Source: Fidelibacterota bacterium
GTDB lineage: Bacteria > Fidelibacterota > Marinisomatia > SCGC-AAA003-L08 > D37C17
DNA length: 64,000 nt
Reading direction: 5' to 3'
Assembly: GCA_004124405.1 (NCBI GenBank)
Contig: SCKP01000001.1
Location: 78,071 to 142,070 of the forward strand
The stretch's first letter is position 1; each line of letters starts with the position of its first letter. Of this stretch, positions 28,171-37,729 are shown one piece after another. The notes beneath the pieces were generated by a model. That model did not search any database, was not told where the DNA came from, and saw only the letters and a program-made list of their open reading frames with translations. Position numbers and translations under genes: made by a program.

Positions 28171-29763
28171 ATGAAAACAGGAAAAATTATTATTGCAGCG
28201 ACAATTTTATTGTGTACTTCCCTTATGGCCGCAGAAGAATATACTCCTGAACAGAAACAAGCATTGGGTCAAAAAGCTGTTCATGAGATGATGCAGAAAA
28301 TATTTTCTGAATCTATGAGAGCCAAACGCGCCTTTTTGGAAGCCAAATCCCGAGAGAATCCCTTATCAAATTTTGCCACTACCGCCCCTCGCTCAGAATT
28401 TGTTGTAAACGTAGATATATCAGAAGAATTAGCAGCCGGTATAAACTCTTCCACTGTTTATGTTTCGACCGATGGTCAAGCTTCCTGGCAATCAGCCCCC
28501 GCAAACCCCATGGGTACTGCCGGGTATGAAACAACCTGGAGCGGAACTATTAATGCCAATGATGGCAGTTCAGCCCATTCTTACTTGTCTGGATTGGTAG
28601 ACTCCGAAGTTCTTGGAGAAAATTTTGGAACAATTATCGTTTCCGGAACACCTCATAATATTAATGGTAACTGGCCTCCCGGTAGCAATTTATATGCCCA
28701 CATGGTAGATGAACCAGCAGGGGACGCTCCCTCTAATCAGGACATTACCGCAGTCAGGGGCACCTATAAAGGCAGTACTACTGTGGATAGTGAAGGGAAT
28801 CCCTATACAGATGTAGAACGGTTTTACATGAGTCTTACTTTAAATGGAGGGTGTTGCGATGAGGGCGGTCTTTTCGGCCCCTGGTATATCTATGGCGTGG
28901 GTATCATGAACCCTGAGGCGGAAGCTGCTGTAGCTTATGCAATTGGATACGGCGACGGCGGCTTTGGTCAGCTAACACCAGGACTGTTGAAATTAACCGG
29001 GGACATAACTAACGGAGAGCTAGATGGATTTGACTATATTACTACAAATATTTCATATACCACCAGCGGGAATGATATGCAGGCAACGGCATTGATGAGC
29101 TATCTTACTAACGATCCTGACTGGGGAACTTGGCCAAATTCATTTAATGGTTTTATCGTGTTGGGTGTGACAGTAGAAGCTTCTCTTGACGGCCTGGATG
29201 TTGAAGCGGAAGTATTGGATACAACTGACCCAGGGCTAATGATTTGTGCAACAACAAACCAGGATGGAAACATTGCCCTGTCTCTCAGCTACCCGGAATT
29301 TGATGCTGAATCGAATACTTTGTCCGTAACTTATTCAGATGGTGATGGCAATCTACCATGGAAAAAGTCTGTACAACTATGTGATGCCGGTACAGATAAT
29401 TGTTCTTCCCCAATGGACATGATACCTGATAGCCATACCTATAAAGATGGTGTCACCTTTTCTGCTTCTACTAATGCTGTGGGAGATGGTGATTACGACG
29501 CTCATTTCTGGTTTGCCGATGATGATATAGAAAACTATCCAGCAGCACAAATTAACCTACCCATTACAATTGGAAGTGGTGGTAGCGGTTGTGCCATGGA
29601 GGGTGATTTAAACCTTGACAGCATTACAAATATATTGGATATTGTTTTGCTGGTAAATCTTGTATTAACCAATGCAGAGGCTGATGACTGTTCAGATGTG
29701 AATGGGGATGGTGTATTAAATGTGCTGGATATTGTACTGCTGGTGAATATTGTTTTGGGTTGA
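28171..29763 (+). CDS. Secreted protein with C-terminal dockerin-type repeats
   Basis: The 530-residue product has a signal peptide (MKTGKIIIAATILLCTSLMA) and a long secreted beta-rich region of unknown function. It ends in two EF-hand-like dockerin type I repeats: GDLNLDSITNILDIVLLVN and DVNGDGVLNVLDIVLLVNIV. In cellulosomes dockerins bind cohesins; in FCB marine bacteria such tails are common on extracellular proteins of unclear partnering. No cohesin is in the window. The start at 28171 is chosen over 28156 because a GGAGAG site precedes it and the signal peptide begins there. It is divergent from the LRR gene and followed by a strong terminator. Confidence 0.83.
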   Translation: MKTGKIIIAATILLCTSLMAAEEYTPEQKQALGQKAVHEMMQKIFSESMRAKRAFLEAKSRENPLSNFATTAPRSEFVVNVDISEELAAGINSSTVYVSTDGQASWQSAPANPMGTAGYETTWSGTINANDGSSAHSYLSGLVDSEVLGENFGTIIVSGTPHNINGNWPPGSNLYAHMVDEPAGDAPSNQDITAVRGTYKGSTTVDSEGNPYTDVERFYMSLTLNGGCCDEGGLFGPWYIYGVGIMNPEAEAAVAYAIGYGDGGFGQLTPGLLKLTGDITNGELDGFDYITTNISYTTSGNDMQATALMSYLTNDPDWGTWPNSFNGFIVLGVTVEASLDGLDVEAEVLDTTDPGLMICATTNQDGNIALSLSYPEFDAESNTLSVTYSDGDGNLPWKKSVQLCDAGTDNCSSPMDMIPDSHTYKDGVTFSASTNAVGDGDYDAHFWFADDDIENYPAAQINLPITIGSGGSGCAMEGDLNLDSITNILDIVLLVNLVLTNAEADDCSDVNGDGVLNVLDIVLLVNIVLG

Positions 29764-29792
29764 TATTTATTTAAGATATAATATTATTTTAT

Positions 29793-29821
29793 ATAAGCCC
29801 CTGTTAAATGCAGGGGCTTAT
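29793..29821 (+). terminator. Rho-independent terminator after the dockerin-tailed gene
   Basis: An 11-bp perfect stem (ATAAGCCCCTG paired with CAGGGGCTTAT) encloses a 7-base loop. A T-rich stretch TATTTTCTT follows. It lies 30 bp after the stop codon and isolates this gene from the DUF975 gene. Confidence 0.9.
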
Positions 29822-29879
29822 TATTTTCTTAAATAAAAAGAACCCCATATATTATACTCTCAACAAATAAAGGACTCAT

Positions 29880-30614
29880 ATGAATTATATTTCTACTACT
29901 AGCAATAAAACCTTAATGACCCTGGCCCTTAAATCATTAAAGGGGAAATGGGGTATAGCAATCGGCGCATGGCTTGCATTTTTTATTTTGACTGAGTTTA
30001 AATTTGGCTGGGAATGGCAGGGGGATGATGGAGGAAACTATAAAGTCGCTTTAGAAATAGTTGGTTTAATCATTGGTGGCCCGTTATCCCTTGGGTATAC
30101 AACTTTAATATTACTTATTTCAAGAAATCAAAAACCAGATTTTGCAATCTTGTTCGGCGGCTTCAAACGTTTCGGCATTTCTTTCGCAGCTTATTTACTG
30201 AGGTTTATTTTTATAATACTCTGGACCCTTTTATTAATTATCCCCGGGATCATTGCATGGCTGCGATATTCCCAAACTTTTTATATTTTATCAGAAGATG
30301 AAAAAATTGGCCCACTAGAGGCTATTTCAAAAAGTAAAGAAATGATGGCGGGTAATAATTGGAAATTATTTTGTCTCTATTTCCGATTCATTGGCTGGTT
30401 TATTTTATGTATTATTACTCTTGGATTTGCAGGATTATATGTAGGGCCCTATTTCAGCCAGAGCCGCACCAATTTTTATAATGATTTAATAAATGATAAC
30501 CTTACAGAAAAAACAGAGTCCTATGAAAGAAACCGGGAAACGGTTAGCGATAAACTAACAGAATCTCATGAACCTGAACATAATAATGAAAAAGAAGAAG
30601 ATAAGGGAACTTAA
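29880..30614 (+). CDS. DUF975-family integral membrane protein
   Basis: The 244-residue protein has about four to five hydrophobic segments, including IAIGAWLAFFILTEF, IVGLIIGGPLSLGYTTLILLI, FIFIILWTLLLIIPGIIAW and IGWFILCIITLGFAGLYVG. The DUF975 signature is clear: a tyrosine-rich stretch (RYSQTFYILSED), then EAISKSKEMMAGNNWKLFCL and a GPYF motif. Function of the family is unknown. The last 40 residues are hydrophilic and highly charged. It converges with ltaE, sharing 4 bases. Confidence 0.8.
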   Translation: MNYISTTSNKTLMTLALKSLKGKWGIAIGAWLAFFILTEFKFGWEWQGDDGGNYKVALEIVGLIIGGPLSLGYTTLILLISRNQKPDFAILFGGFKRFGISFAAYLLRFIFIILWTLLLIIPGIIAWLRYSQTFYILSEDEKIGPLEAISKSKEMMAGNNWKLFCLYFRFIGWFILCIITLGFAGLYVGPYFSQSRTNFYNDLINDNLTEKTESYERNRETVSDKLTESHEPEHNNEKEEDKGT

Positions 30615-31648
30615 TTCACCATTTTATCAAGAACCTCTAATGTTTTTTCTATATCATCTCTGGTAATACCATAATGTGTAACCAGCCTAAATCGATTTGA
30701 GCTGATCTCAAAAAATTTAATGCCCCGGTTATCCATTTTGGATACTAATTGTGAACCTGTCAATTTTGGAGAATTTAATCCAAAGTAAATGATGTTGGTT
30801 TGCACTTTTTTCTCATCAATGGTTAATCCATTTATTTGAGCAATACCTTCAGCGAGAAGTTTAGCATTTTTATGATCTTCTAATAATTGGGATTCAGCTA
30901 AATTTAATGAAAGTAAACCGGCAGCAGCTAAGATTCCCGCTTGACGCATACCACCCCCCAATGCCTTCCGGTTGCGCCGGACCTGATAAATAAATTTTTC
31001 ACCGCCGCAAACTACAGAACCCACCGGGGCGGCTAATCCTTTTGATAAACAGAAAGTAACGGAGTCTGCATTTTCCACTAAATCTTTCACCGCTACATTC
31101 AGGGCAACTGCAGCATTAAAAATTCTGGCTCCATCTATATGTAGTTTCAGCCCATTTTCTTTGGCGATGAGGGCAACGGAATTTATATACTCAACTGAAA
31201 GGGGCATGCCAAAACACATGTTATGGGTATTCTCCAGACTGATGGCTGAAGTTTTAGGGAAGTGATCATTTTCAGTTCGGATAGCAGATTTTATTTCCTC
31301 AACGTCCAAAGTGCCATCATCTTGATTGGGAAGCTGCCGGGAATGAATACCCCCAAAAGCTGAGATACCACCCCCTTCATAGAGGAATGTGTGCGATTTA
31401 TCACCCAGTATAATTTCAGTACCCCTATCACAATGAGCCAAAATGGAAGCCAGATTTCCCATAGTGCCACTAGGTACAAAGATAGCGGCTTCCTTGCCAA
31501 ACAGTTCAGAAGATTTAGATTCCAATTGGTTAATGGTTGGATCTTCCTGAAAGACATCATCACCCAAATCAGCATTGGCGATTGACTGCCGCATTTCATC
31601 TGATGGCAGTGTTACGGTGTCGCTTCGAAGGTCTATTATTTTATTCAT
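30611..31648 (-). CDS. ltaE: Low-specificity L-threonine aldolase
   Basis: This PLP enzyme cleaves threonine or allo-threonine to glycine and acetaldehyde. The 345-residue protein starts with IDLRSDTVTLPSDEMRQ and has GDDVFQEDPT, then FVPSGTMGNLAS. HIDGARIFNAAVAL carries the PLP-contacting Asp-x-x-Arg. The PLP lysine is in FCLSKGLAAPVGSV near residue 205. It is divergent from the amidohydrolase. A short intergenic gap of under 80 bp holds both promoters. Confidence 0.95.
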   Translation of the reverse strand: MNKIIDLRSDTVTLPSDEMRQSIANADLGDDVFQEDPTINQLESKSSELFGKEAAIFVPSGTMGNLASILAHCDRGTEIILGDKSHTFLYEGGGISAFGGIHSRQLPNQDDGTLDVEEIKSAIRTENDHFPKTSAISLENTHNMCFGMPLSVEYINSVALIAKENGLKLHIDGARIFNAAVALNVAVKDLVENADSVTFCLSKGLAAPVGSVVCGGEKFIYQVRRNRKALGGGMRQAGILAAAGLLSLNLAESQLLEDHKNAKLLAEGIAQINGLTIDEKKVQTNIIYFGLNSPKLTGSQLVSKMDNRGIKFFEISSNRFRLVTHYGITRDDIEKTLEVLDKMVN

Positions 31649-31723
31649 TCATTTATTTTATGTATTTCAACTATGCTGGAATTTAATACCCTTTTATGCA
31701 GGCGCAGAATCCTAAATTTTACT

Positions 31724-33277
31724 ATGAGCCAGAAAGTAAATTTGATTAATGGAAATTTCATCACCTTGGATAAGCATTGCCCTCTTGCTGAAATGATATC
31801 TGTTGTAAACGGGAAAATCAATGGAGTAAACGCCTTAGATCATAATTCAGAATCCATTGATTTAAAAGGAGCTACAGTCATACCCGGATTTACCGATTCT
31901 CATTTCCACTTAACAAACTTGGGAAAACAGTTAGATTCTCTGCAACTAAAAAATTGTACATCGCCCCTTGAGGTAGCAGAATTGGTGTTGGAAAGGAGTA
32001 AAAGATTAGGTGACGATGAATGGATAATCGGTTTTGGCTGGGACCATAATAAATGGCATGAACCTATATTTCCTACAGCAGACATTCTAAATACATTGCC
32101 AATACCACAACCTATAATGCTCAATAGAATTGATGGCCATTCCTGTTGGGTGAATCAAAAGGCAATGGAACTCTCGGGACTGCATGTGTCACCCAATCCC
32201 CCGGAGGGCGGAGATATCATTAATGACTGCATCCTGATTGATAATGCCATGAACCCGGTGCAGTTTGTAATTCCCAAACCAGATGAAAGTACTGTTAAAA
32301 AATGGATAGATCTGGCGCTGAAGATTATAATTCCCAGGGGAATTACCAATATTCATGATGCCTGGCAGGATCCTGTCACTGTCAAAGTTTTGCAAAAAAT
32401 AGCGGAAAAGGGTGAACTACCCATCCGCATTTACGGCATGCTGAGCAGTAGTTATACGAAGTTCCTAAAACAGTTTTTGAACCAGGGACATTTCCGATCT
32501 GAATTATATACAATCCGGGCAGTGAAAGCATTTATTGATGGGGCACTGGGCAGTCGTGGGGCGGCGCTGTTGGAGCCCTATTGTGATGATACAAACAATT
32601 GCGGTTTGATTTTGATTTCTATTAAAGAATTCAAAGAATTAGCACAACGCTGCGGGGATGCTGGTTTTCAACTCTGCACACATGCTATCGGCGACCGGGG
32701 TAACCGCCTGGTTTTAGATGTGTATTCAGAGTTCACAAAAGAATTGAAAAACCATCGCTGGCGCATAGAGCATGCTCAGATGGTTTGTGATGAAGATATT
32801 CCCAGATTTAAGGAAGCCGGCATTGTTCCTTCCATGCAACCCAGTCACTGTACCAGTGACATGCCCTGGTTGGATGACAGACTTGGGGAACCGCGTCTGC
32901 ACCGTATTTCCCGCTGGCAGTCGTTTATTGATTCAGGCTGTCAAATCCCCGGTGGCTCGGACTGTCCCATTGAAGAGGGTAATCCAATATTTGAATATTA
33001 TGCTGCTGTAACTCGGCAAGATCACAACCATCAACGGAATGGAGGTTGGCAGAAACAAGAAACTGTAAATAGGATGGATGCCCTGAGGATGTTTACAACC
33101 TGGGCAGCTTACGGGGAATTTGCAGAACATCGCCGAGGTAAAATCAGGCCAGGATTTGATGCAGACCTAACTTTTTTATCTCAGAATATTACCAATTGTA
33201 AAGAAAGTGACATATTAAAAACGAAAATCCTGGGAACTATGGTAGCTGGGAAATTTATTTATAATAATATAAACTAA
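31724..33277 (+). CDS. Amidohydrolase family protein (YtcJ-like)
   Basis: The protein has about 517 residues from the ATG at 31724. It belongs to the metal-dependent amidohydrolase superfamily, YtcJ branch. The metal-binding HxH is in VIPGFTDSHFHL. Other blocks are GWDHNKW, AVKAFIDGALGSRGAALLEPY, a CTHAIGDRGN histidine, WRIEHAQMV and GGSDCPIEEGNP with the catalytic Asp. Family members are annotated as hydrolases or N-substituted formamide deformylases, and the substrate is unknown. A start at 31673 would add 17 residues not typical of the family. It converges on the DDAH-like gene with a 4-bp overlap. Confidence 0.88.
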   Translation: MSQKVNLINGNFITLDKHCPLAEMISVVNGKINGVNALDHNSESIDLKGATVIPGFTDSHFHLTNLGKQLDSLQLKNCTSPLEVAELVLERSKRLGDDEWIIGFGWDHNKWHEPIFPTADILNTLPIPQPIMLNRIDGHSCWVNQKAMELSGLHVSPNPPEGGDIINDCILIDNAMNPVQFVIPKPDESTVKKWIDLALKIIIPRGITNIHDAWQDPVTVKVLQKIAEKGELPIRIYGMLSSSYTKFLKQFLNQGHFRSELYTIRAVKAFIDGALGSRGAALLEPYCDDTNNCGLILISIKEFKELAQRCGDAGFQLCTHAIGDRGNRLVLDVYSEFTKELKNHRWRIEHAQMVCDEDIPRFKEAGIVPSMQPSHCTSDMPWLDDRLGEPRLHRISRWQSFIDSGCQIPGGSDCPIEEGNPIFEYYAAVTRQDHNHQRNGGWQKQETVNRMDALRMFTTWAAYGEFAEHRRGKIRPGFDADLTFLSQNITNCKESDILKTKILGTMVAGKFIYNNIN

Positions 33278-34161
33278 AGTTCATTGGTTAAGCAATGAAC
33301 AGATCCACCGCTCAGGCGAAATTGTGTAAGGGGTACAATGGAATGGGTAATATTATGTTCTGCCAATGCCAAATTCACTGACTCCGAAACAAAGGCGGAT
33401 GATCCCAATAAAATTCCCGGTAATGGCAAACAGTTCGCTGCAAAACTACCTAATTGAGTTCCCAATCCAATTGTCTCTTCCAGGGGGATGTCAAGTAGCT
33501 GTATCCCTTTGGTCTTCGTAAAAGTTTGCAATCTTTGTAACGATTCATATTCAAGGAGTTGTGTACAGACAATAACGAGGCAAAGTTCATTTTGTTTATT
33601 CAATACGGGAGTAAACACCGTATCCAAATGAAAAGCTTCTGTGCTCAGCTCTACAAGCTCCCCTACATTCAATAATTCAGCCGTTTTTGTATTTCCAATG
33701 GTATTATTTCGACCAGTCCCTGCAAAGAGAATGTTTTCTTGTGGACAGAAATAAAATTCCCCACCTTCCACAAAATAATTCTTATCAAAGGGTAGTTTAT
33801 GAACTTTAACATCTTGCTGCATTAACCATTCCTCAATTATTTCTTCTTCAGCCTGACGCTCTTTTTCCCTAAACCGTGCAACAACAACATCACCGTTTTG
33901 ATTGCTCACAAACAGGTCACGCACAAATATAAAATCATGTTTCCAACTATCCGAATTTAAATCATCTAATTTTGAGGGGAATGGAATAATATCCAAATCA
34001 TCATATGTTTCTTTAAGCATTTGACGCAGAGCATTCCACTCGCTTTCCAGCAATAACTGATTCGGTATGGTTCCCTCTACCATAGCGGGGTTATCCTCAT
34101 ATTGAGGTGTTCCTTTTCCCCACCAGGAGTTATTGGGTAATGATGATATAATTACTTTCAA
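33274..34161 (-). CDS. DDAH / amidinotransferase-fold hydrolase
   Basis: The 295-residue protein has the guanidino-group-modifying enzyme fold. Visible are the acidic substrate-binding segment DFIFVRDLFV, FVEGGEFYFC, the catalytic His in EAFHLDTVFTPV, and the nucleophile Cys near the C-terminus in LSGGSVHCLTNEL. Relatives include dimethylarginine dimethylaminohydrolase and arginine deiminase. Which guanidino substrate it takes cannot be decided. A 5' spacer of about 80 bp follows, with no feature recognised. Confidence 0.85.
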   Translation of the reverse strand: MKVIISSLPNNSWWGKGTPQYEDNPAMVEGTIPNQLLLESEWNALRQMLKETYDDLDIIPFPSKLDDLNSDSWKHDFIFVRDLFVSNQNGDVVVARFREKERQAEEEIIEEWLMQQDVKVHKLPFDKNYFVEGGEFYFCPQENILFAGTGRNNTIGNTKTAELLNVGELVELSTEAFHLDTVFTPVLNKQNELCLVIVCTQLLEYESLQRLQTFTKTKGIQLLDIPLEETIGLGTQLGSFAANCLPLPGILLGSSAFVSESVNLALAEHNITHSIVPLTQFRLSGGSVHCLTNEL

Positions 34162-34241
34162 TTAGCTGTTTTCAGGGTGAATTTATGGGCTGTAATTTTC
34201 AATTCTTACAAATGTATTAAAAAGGGTAAACTAATTACTTA

Positions 34242-35039
34242 TTACACTTCCAGCTCTACCAAATACCCCGTATGTTTGCGTACATTCAAAACAGTACCAT
34301 CGTCAAAAATTAAGTACTGTCCCTTAATGCCCCAGAGGCGTCCGAAAATTTCTTCCAGTTTATCGAAGCTGAGGCTTTTCACTTTTTCAGGGTATTCATT
34401 CACCGGGTAATTAATTTCCGTAATTTCATTTTCCCCGCTTTCATAATCCTGTAATTCCGGAGAAAGATGTGCTATCATTTCTTTTTTCTTTTCTTTTAAA
34501 TCCACCCCTTCAATGAGCTGATTTTTCAGCATGCGTTGCCAATTTGTGCGGTCGGAGATATAGGCTTTCAATGCAACTTCAATAAGACCGGCGGTGTAGC
34601 GGTTGGGTGTCTGTGCCAGTTTAATTGCCTGCCAAGCGCCCTGGTCAATCCAACGCGCGGGTATTTGCCCTGAGCGGGTAACGCCCACCTTTACTCCGCT
34701 GGAGATCGCCAGATACACAAAATGATTCTGCAGACAATGGTGTTCTGCCCAGTCCATATCACGGGCAATGCCATCCTGTGCCTGGCAGAGTTCCGGCCTG
34801 AAGATACATTCTGAGGTTTCTGGTGCATTCAGAAAACAGGGATAACAAAAGCCCTGGGAAAATGACTTATTTGTTTTTCGTCCGCAGGCAACGCAATAGA
34901 TTTCTTTCAGCCACTTGAAAGCAATGTACTTACCAATGAGATTGTTCATGTAAACCAACTCATCACCAATGGGCAGTTCGTATTCCACCGGATTTGCCAA
35001 CTTGGTTTCCATTTTCAGAAGTGTACCATTATATTGCAT
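34242..35039 (-). CDS. DUF2797 family protein
   Basis: The 265-residue cytoplasmic protein has a Cys-rich centre: CVACGRKTNKSFSQGFCYPCF at about residues 50-70, then CIFRPELCQAQDG and HHCLQNHFVYLA. KVGVTRSGQIPARWIDQGAW and TPNRYTAGLIEVALKAYISDRTNW follow. These are the hallmarks of DUF2797, whose function is unknown. The KVG-x-T and RW segments recall GIY-YIG nuclease-like cores. The ATG at 35039 is preferred over an upstream in-frame start within a hydrophobic, AT-rich stretch. It is divergent from topA. Confidence 0.87.
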   Translation of the reverse strand: MQYNGTLLKMETKLANPVEYELPIGDELVYMNNLIGKYIAFKWLKEIYCVACGRKTNKSFSQGFCYPCFLNAPETSECIFRPELCQAQDGIARDMDWAEHHCLQNHFVYLAISSGVKVGVTRSGQIPARWIDQGAWQAIKLAQTPNRYTAGLIEVALKAYISDRTNWQRMLKNQLIEGVDLKEKKKEMIAHLSPELQDYESGENEITEINYPVNEYPEKVKSLSFDKLEEIFGRLWGIKGQYLIFDDGTVLNVRKHTGYLVELEV

Positions 35040-35123
35040 GGCTAAAATTACGCAAATATTTAATAAAATAAATAAAAATTCCATTTGCTTTATACATTGT
35101 TCTTGGATGTAAGTTTTATATAT

Positions 35124-37628
35124 ATGGGATCAGATTTACATAATTTAATCATAGTTGAATCGCCTTCAAAAGCGAAAACACTGAAACGATTTCTGGGGGA
35201 CGGCTACCAGATTGAAGCCTCGGTGGGACACATCCGGGACCTCCCTAAAAACGAATTGGGCGTGGACGTTGAAAATGGATTCAAGCCCACCTATGTAGTT
35301 TCCCAGGATAAAACTAAAGTCATTACGCAGTTGAAAAAGCTGATCAAGAATGCCGAGATCCTTTATTTAGCAACCGATCCTGATCGTGAAGGCGAGGCTA
35401 TTGCCTGGCATCTACTGGAGCTGTTAAAACCTAAGATACCAGTTAAACGGCTGGCCTTTCATGAGATAACCAAAACGGCCATCCAGGAATCATTCAACCA
35501 TACCCGGGATATAGATCAGGCACTGGTGAGCGCTCAGGAAGCCAGGCGGATTCTAGACAGGCTCTGGGGTTACCAGGTATCTGAAAAGCTCTGGTACAAT
35601 GTTAAGGGTGGATTATCAGCCGGCAGAGTACAAAGTCCTGCCGTGAAAATTATAGTGGACAGGGAAAAGGAGCGGACCAGATTTACCGAAGCTGAATATT
35701 GGAGCATTACCGCCGAGTTTGTTGCGAACGGAGAAATTTTTGAAGCCGGATTAAGAGAATTCGATTCCCAAAAAATTGCCATCGGCAAGGATTTTAATAA
35801 AGACACAGGTGCCTTAATAAAAGAAGATGTTATTGCATTAGATAAATCCAGAGCAGAGGAGTTGGCAACACAGTTTGTCAGCGCTCAGTGGAAGGTTGCA
35901 AGGGTAGAACAAAAACCCGCCACTCAAAATCCATACGCTCCCTTTATAACATCCACACTGCAGCAGGAAGGAATCCGGAAACTGCACATGTCCTCACAGC
36001 AGGTAATGCGGAACGCACAAAAACTCTATGAGGAAGGTTTCATCACTTATATGCGTACTGATTCGGTGAGCCTTTCTCAGGAAGCCATTATTGGATCACG
36101 GAATGCTATTGAGTCTTTATTCGGAAAAGAATACCTGCCGGATAAACCCCGCATATATAAAAGTAAGGTGAAAAATGCCCAGGAGGCTCATGAGGCAATC
36201 CGGCCTGCGGGAGCGGTTTTTAAATCTCCTGACGAAATAAAAGGGCAGGTAGATACAGCTGAATACAAATTATACAATATGATCTGGAAGCGCACCCTTG
36301 CCAGCCAGATGAAATCTGCGAAGCTGCAAAAGACTGCTGTGGATATTACCGATGGTAAGAGCAGATTCACTGCCAACGGAAAAGTTATTGAATTTCCCGG
36401 ATTTTTGAAAGTCTATGTGGAAGATATTGATGATCCAAAAAAGGATCGAGACGATAAAGAATCCCTGATACCATCAATGACTGCAGGCCAAACATTAATT
36501 GGAAAATCATTTGAACCTAACCAGCATTTTACGAAACCGGCACCTCGCTATACTGAGGCATCATTAGTACAAGAATTGGAAGCTTTAGGGATTGGAAGGC
36601 CCTCCACCTATGCTGCAATTATGGGCAATATCCAGAAACGGGGTTATGTGAGAAAAGTAGGTGGCGCCTTGATCCCCACATTTACCGCCTATGCTGTGGT
36701 ACAATTTTTAGAGCGTTATTTTAAGGATTTGGTGAACCTCCAATTCACTGCTGATTTAGAAGATACATTGGATGCCATATCTCGTAATGAAATGAAATCA
36801 GAAGATTTTCTGGATCATTTCTATAATGGAAAAAATGGGGCTCCGGGATTACATTCTTTATTGGAAAGTGAATTTGACAAAGAGCGTTCCCGTACCATAT
36901 TGGATTTAAAAAATGATTCTGGAAAGGATATTTCTGTTAAAATTGGCCGCTATGGAGTCTATCTTCAAGATGGAGAAACCAATACTACTCTATCTGAAGA
37001 ATCTATTCCCAGTGAGCTCAATTTTGCTGCAGCTGAAAAAGTCTTAAAGAAAAAGGCAGAAGGACCCAAAGAACTATGCAACCATCCCAAATCGAAAGAA
37101 CCAGTCCTATTAAAAGATGGTCGCTTTGGACCCTATGTTCAATGCGGTGATAAAATGAAATCTTTATTGCCGGGGATGACCTTGGCAGAAGTAACCCCGG
37201 AGATCGCTCTAAATTTAATTGAACTGCCCAAAGATTTAGGTAAACATCCTGAGAGCGGCGATGTTGTCAAATCTGATATTGGCAGGTATGGGCCCTACAT
37301 TCGCTGTGGAAAAACGACCCGAAGCGTTACAGCTCCAGACAGCATTTTTGATTTGACCCTTAATAGGGCGGTTGAAATTTTGGCTACGGAGAAATCAAAA
37401 TCGGGTACCAGGGTTATTAAAGAATTGGGTATAGATCCCAAAACACAAATGGCAATTGAAATAAAAGATGGCAGGTATGGCGCCTATGTAACCGATGGGA
37501 AAATCAATGCCACCCTCCCCAAAACAACACCATCTGATGATGTTACACTAGATATTGCCGTACAGCTTATAGCCGATAAAAAAGCAAGAGGACCCGCAAA
37601 AAAACGCTCGTTTAAAAAACAAAGGTAG
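35124..37628 (+). CDS. topA: DNA topoisomerase I
   Basis: This type IA topoisomerase relaxes negative supercoils. The product has 834 residues from the ATG at 35124. The Toprim start is LIIVESPSKAKTLKRFLG, with DPDREGEAIAWHL supplying the metal-binding acids. The catalytic tyrosine is in GFITYMRTDSVSLS near residue 310. The C-terminus carries repeated lysine/glycine modules (IGRYGVYLQDG, DGRFGPYVQCG, IGRYGPYIRCG, DGRYGAYVTDG), the Cys-poor C-terminal type rather than zinc fingers, and a basic tail. Confidence 0.96.
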   Translation: MGSDLHNLIIVESPSKAKTLKRFLGDGYQIEASVGHIRDLPKNELGVDVENGFKPTYVVSQDKTKVITQLKKLIKNAEILYLATDPDREGEAIAWHLLELLKPKIPVKRLAFHEITKTAIQESFNHTRDIDQALVSAQEARRILDRLWGYQVSEKLWYNVKGGLSAGRVQSPAVKIIVDREKERTRFTEAEYWSITAEFVANGEIFEAGLREFDSQKIAIGKDFNKDTGALIKEDVIALDKSRAEELATQFVSAQWKVARVEQKPATQNPYAPFITSTLQQEGIRKLHMSSQQVMRNAQKLYEEGFITYMRTDSVSLSQEAIIGSRNAIESLFGKEYLPDKPRIYKSKVKNAQEAHEAIRPAGAVFKSPDEIKGQVDTAEYKLYNMIWKRTLASQMKSAKLQKTAVDITDGKSRFTANGKVIEFPGFLKVYVEDIDDPKKDRDDKESLIPSMTAGQTLIGKSFEPNQHFTKPAPRYTEASLVQELEALGIGRPSTYAAIMGNIQKRGYVRKVGGALIPTFTAYAVVQFLERYFKDLVNLQFTADLEDTLDAISRNEMKSEDFLDHFYNGKNGAPGLHSLLESEFDKERSRTILDLKNDSGKDISVKIGRYGVYLQDGETNTTLSEESIPSELNFAAAEKVLKKKAEGPKELCNHPKSKEPVLLKDGRFGPYVQCGDKMKSLLPGMTLAEVTPEIALNLIELPKDLGKHPESGDVVKSDIGRYGPYIRCGKTTRSVTAPDSIFDLTLNRAVEILATEKSKSGTRVIKELGIDPKTQMAIEIKDGRYGAYVTDGKINATLPKTTPSDDVTLDIAVQLIADKKARGPAKKRSFKKQR

Positions 37629-37729
37629 TTCATAAATTGGATCACAAGCCGTTGGCGTCCACATCCATATTACCTTAACTTTCACACATATTTTTTCAAA
37701 TAATTATTAAGTATTTAAAAAGGATTTAA

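Noticed and set aside
29580..29763. Dockerin repeats as evidence of a cellulosome
   Set aside because: No cohesin, scaffoldin or glycoside hydrolase is in the window; dockerin-like tails are widespread in non-cellulosomal bacteria.
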